Source of the DNA: Talinum fruticosum
Lineage: Eukaryota > Streptophyta > Magnoliopsida > Caryophyllales > Talinaceae
NCBI GenBank assembly: GCA_021018815.1
Contig: JAITYX010000118.1
Location: 186,001-250,000 of the forward strand
Direction: 5' to 3'
DNA: 64,000 bases
The translations under genes and the position numbers were made by a program. This document shows positions 60,501 through 64,000 of this stretch, piece by piece; the stretch's first letter is position 1, and each line of letters starts with the position of its first letter. The notes under the pieces were generated by a model. It was not told where the DNA came from, made no database searches, and saw nothing but the letters and a program-made list of their open reading frames with translations.

Positions 60501-60836
60501 TTCGACATTATTCTCATTCCCGACCCAGTTAATCCATTAATCCATTAAATTTCTTTGAGATAAATGACCAAATGAGTGTTTCAACTTACCAATAAAAACA
60601 AATTCATCAAATCTATTGTTCAAAAATAAAAACAAGCTATTTCTTTTTTTAATCCCCCAATGCCTCCCATAACTATCCTGTCCGCTACAATATTTCCAGG
60701 CTAAACACCCCCCCGCTTCCATTGTACCTGACGGCATAAACACTCATTTCTGGCGAAAACCATCTCTATATCCCCCCTCTCTCTCTCTCTCTCCCTCTTT
60801 CCATTTCTATTTTCTACCAACAATTTTAATACCAAG

Positions 60837-61071
60837 CAGAGCGAAGTTGACAACAGATTATCGAATTGCTCCCAAATTATGGGTAACCGGTTCTCGGGCA
60901 TGCCCAGATCTAAATTTTGGACAGACTATGGATTTCTTGGTTGATGATTCTGTGCTAGCCGTTTCAGTTACAACACTTTTGTGTGAATTTGATGAAGACA
61001 TGGGAGATGCGAAGGAGGTGAAAAGATGTAGATTCAAGAAGAAGGTGAAAAAACATGAATTGCTTACTTGA
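60837..61071 (+). other. Gene-like open frame, unrecognised
   Basis: A CT-rich leader-like stretch (60770-60805) precedes a 74-codon frame starting at 60847 (VTGSRACPDLNFGQTMDFL ... KRCRFKKKVKKHELL) in DNA of more balanced composition. It resembles no family I know. It could be a captured exon or a small non-conserved transcript. Confidence 0.3.
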
Positions 61072-61529
61072 TTAAGGTTTTCAAAAATAATGGAGGAGGG
61101 GTTCACCGGAAACAATGGAGTAGGGACGAGTTTACTGCTAAAAGGAAAGACGCCAATGGGATGGAATGCAATTGATTTCCTTTTTGATTGATTTTTTCCT
61201 TGTGTGATTTAATATTATGCATATTGTATACTAGTAAAATCTTACGAAACAATCTCTAATATCTAATTTCTAATTTTATTAAAAAGAAAAGTGATGATTG
61301 AATCAAGACACATTTACCGCAGGGATTTACTTAATTTTCTGTGATGGTCGTGATTGTATTATGCTCACAATTACTATCTGTTTTTTCATATATGTAAATG
61401 AAGAGACAGAATTAAGACGAGAGAGAGAGAGAGAGAGCGCTTGGGGGAGAGTTAAGAGGAGAGTGGAGGAATAAGTTAAGGAAATTTCAATATTTACTCA
61501 ATGACTATATATTATTATTATTATTACCA

Positions 61530-64000
61530 CTAGTTTGGATCCGTGTTATACACTTGAGTAATGTAATACTCTTTAATAGGTTATAAAATTAAAAAAAAGT
61601 AAATATTTAATAACTTTATTTATAAATAAGATTAATAATCGAAAATGCTAGAATCACTATAAAAAAAATATAGTATGCTTCCACCCTTATCTAATTACAC
61701 ATGATTGAGTGGGGCAAAAAATAAGCAAAAATGAGTTTCTGAAATTATTTTCACACATAATAATGTAGAAAAATACAATCACTCTGGTAAGAGTGGTAGT
61801 AACCTATTAAAGTATATCCATGTATATTAGGAGTGGTGATTTACATCTCTTCAAAAATGATTATTTAGCATGGATAATAAGCGTGGCAAATAATGAGCGT
61901 GACGGTTATTTTCAGATAATTGAAATACATAAAAAGAATTTTTTTTTCGAATTGGATAATTTATGGTAATCATATAAGTCAAATACTAAATATACAATCA
62001 AAAAGAAATTTTTTAAAAAAGTAATTGAAAAGAATTTTTATAAAAATTAAACACATAAAGGAAATATTTTTATGCGAATTTCGATTTCTCGCTCTTTTAT
62101 AGCACAATGCCCAATATATTGAAAAAATAAAAATAAGAAATAAATTTCAAATCTCAAACTCGAATCTTGTTTTCTCTCTTATTTTACGCTTAATCAGTAA
62201 ATTTCACATGTGCCCGCTTTATACCTTTTTTTTTCTTAATGTTTAAAGAAAAAGTAAAATAAAATAAAACTGAAAAAATTCACATTAATGAACCCTAATT
62301 TGAAGAACTAAGTATTTTTAATCCAGAAACGGATCTATGTTGGGGCAATCGCGGTCACCCAACCCCAGTCCTTTCGAGAGAAAAACATGGTGTAAAGAGT
62401 AAAAAAATTAATATATTTTAATTAACCCTAGTTAATTTCAAAAAGAATTTTATACCTTAACTGGTGACAACCTAAGTGTCTATATCGGTGGTAGAAGTTT
62501 CTTCAAGCGCAAGCTGGTAATAGGAAAAAAAATGGCTCGCTCAAGGGTAATATGTCCATAGATATAAGTATCGCGAGTGATGTTGTTTTCTTTGGATATA
62601 AGTGTGTGGTTAAGGAGGCTCTCACTCGATTTATTTAATATGTGGACGACTTGTCCACTCATACCCTTTCCACACTTAACATAAGTATGGTTAAACCTCG
62701 TCACACTAATACTCGTGGCGGGATGCAATTTACCCGTGGATGCATGTCGTATTTTGAAAATGATAGAATAGACACAAAATTAAAAAGTCGGTGGAAAGAC
62801 GAGAGAAACTCATGGTCTAAACAAACCAAATTAGACAAAAAAATTGCATATTAAAAATTAAAAACTTAAAATAAGTAGTTAAACTCATACCTTAATCATA
62901 GCAAACATCCTCCAATTGGTCGACCCCTACTGATTCAATCATTTTCAAAACTTAAAGCCACTAATTAAAAATTAGTTTGAAAGCGATACCATGTTCTTTA
63001 ATCACATGAACCACATCTTCCTAACAAACTAATAAACCAAAAAATGACATAAGTTATTACTACATCTTTGCAATACATATTTTATTTTTAGTAGAAAGGA
63101 AGAACGAATTTTCTCATCTAATGAAATATCTTATTCATCCACCCAAAAATATATAATTAAATATCTATTGTTCACTTTGATAGTTATCTCATTAGATTTC
63201 GATCGGGGTTACAATTTGAAGTCACAAAGGAAAAAAAAACGTAACTTGTGATTCTCAAATGTAAAATCAAATCAAACTAAAACTTGAAATAATATAGATT
63301 ATACTTTTTAGGTTAAAAATATTGGTGAATTAACCTTAACATCTGTTAAAAACAATAGAATATCTTTTAGTTATTTTCTAAAATATTATTCTATAATTTA
63401 TCTTAAATAAAATTACTCTTAGTTACATCCTTTCTTTAAAATCATTTAATATACTTTTTGTCATCAATATATTTTTTTTGAATTTTTCACGTCAATCTCT
63501 ATATCATAATTATATTTTTGAATTTTTATGTAATCATAAATAGGTTTTTACTAATAATTGACGTGAGAATGAATTAAATTGATTGATAATAAGATAGATA
63601 TCTCAGTAATTTGATATTAATTTTATTTTGAGTCCTAATATATTTTAATTTTCAGATTATTTTTCTATTATCTTTGTTATTTTTAGTCAAATTGTTGGAA
63701 GTTGGATTAAATTAGTTTCCTTTGGTTAATTTTATTTTTTATATTAATAGGATTTAGTTAGAGTATTAATCTCTTAGTATTAATTTTCTTAGTTTTTATG
63801 ATTGATTTAATTATTTTTTAGATTTATTTTCTAATTTAGGTTAAAGCATGTTTTTAATTTAATAAATTTATAAATTTATTTTTTGTATTTTGATTTTAGG
63901 TTTTTAGCATATATTTCGGTCCAAAAAATAGTTTTAATATTCTAGTTAATTTAATTATTTATTTTCATATGTATTGTAGTGTAATTGATTATTTATTTAA
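61530..64000 (-). mobile_element. Helitron 3' part, minus orientation, continuing past the right edge
   Basis: On the minus strand CTAG at 61533-61530 is followed by T. Just upstream is GTGTATAACACGG, a small hairpin (GTGT-ATA-ACAC), in the same context (TACTCAAGTG... / TACTCCATGC...) as the end of the Helitron at 29946. The body includes the repeat block shared with 19605-21140. The 5' end must lie beyond 64000. A minus-strand open frame at 62480-62728 is unrecognised. Confidence 0.62.
62945..64000. repeat. Direct repeat of 19610-20640
   Basis: Both copies run in the same order through CCACTAATTAAAA.TTAGTTTGAAA, CACATCTT.CTA.CAAACTAATAA, TAATGAAATAT, GATTCTCAAA-like, TTGATTGATAATA and TTTAGTCAA words, at clearly diverged identity. 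A shorter third copy lies at 31330-31640. It marks a Helitron module present at least three times. Confidence 0.75.

Overview
The window is nuclear DNA of a flowering plant, most likely a eudicot. It is AT-rich, has plant-style introns, and carries plant transposon families (SIRE/Maximus-type and Tnt1-like Copia LTR elements, plant L1-type LINEs with a C-terminal RNase H, CACTA, MULE, Tourist-like MITEs and Helitrons with an RPA-like gene). I can defend only one apparently intact host gene: a two-exon PLAT/LH2-domain secreted protein on the minus strand at 56613-57268. Almost everything else is a transposon, a piece of one, or a gene fragment carried by one. No tRNA, rRNA, organellar gene or CRISPR array was recognised. 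Everything was read by eye and translated by hand, so element boundaries without a target-site duplication (TSD) are approximate.

Left part (1-9.7 kb): the 3' end of a SIRE-type Copia element (env-like ORF, polypurine tract, 1.5 kb LTR ending at 2724) is inserted into the reverse transcriptase of an older Tnt1-like Copia element (pol remnant 2725-3966, LTR 3967-4795). That element in turn abuts a minus-strand LINE remnant (4796-5650). Gene-poor AT-rich DNA follows, with a TAA/TTA microsatellite that forms a long inverted repeat.

9.7-19.5 kb holds one nearly full-length, dead LINE (endonuclease, RT, zf-RVT, RNase H). It is split by a 3.55 kb non-autonomous CACTA element with ATA target duplications. 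From 19.6 to 36.8 kb lies a mosaic of minus-strand Helitron copies (best defined 29946-31801), further LINE fragments, and a Pack-MULE-like element (22322-23584) that carries a class III peroxidase fragment and is interrupted by a MITE. A presumed Helitron (about 32.5-36.8 kb) holds fragments of an RCC1-repeat gene and of RNA polymerase subunit RPB5.

39.3-43.6 kb is an internally deleted SIRE-type element (5' LTR with an inserted MITE, primer-binding site, gag, partial LTR). 45.65-56.24 kb is the most structured part. A Helitron with an RPA-like gene was entered at its extreme 5' terminus by a second Helitron (45662-47117) and in its body by a 6.0 kb MULE (48397-54413) with about 200 bp TIRs and a 9-bp TSD. 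The MULE has two convergent genes, each reading inward from a TIR: a decayed MURA-type transposase and a GRF-type zinc-finger protein with a coiled coil and a C-terminal membrane segment. The MULE is itself interrupted by a Tourist-like MITE. This two-gene MULE is the most interesting system in the window.

57.3-64 kb holds the PLAT promoter side, a possible CACTA terminus with an inserted MITE, a GTAACACCAATTTATCT minisatellite, and a minus-strand Helitron that runs off the right edge.
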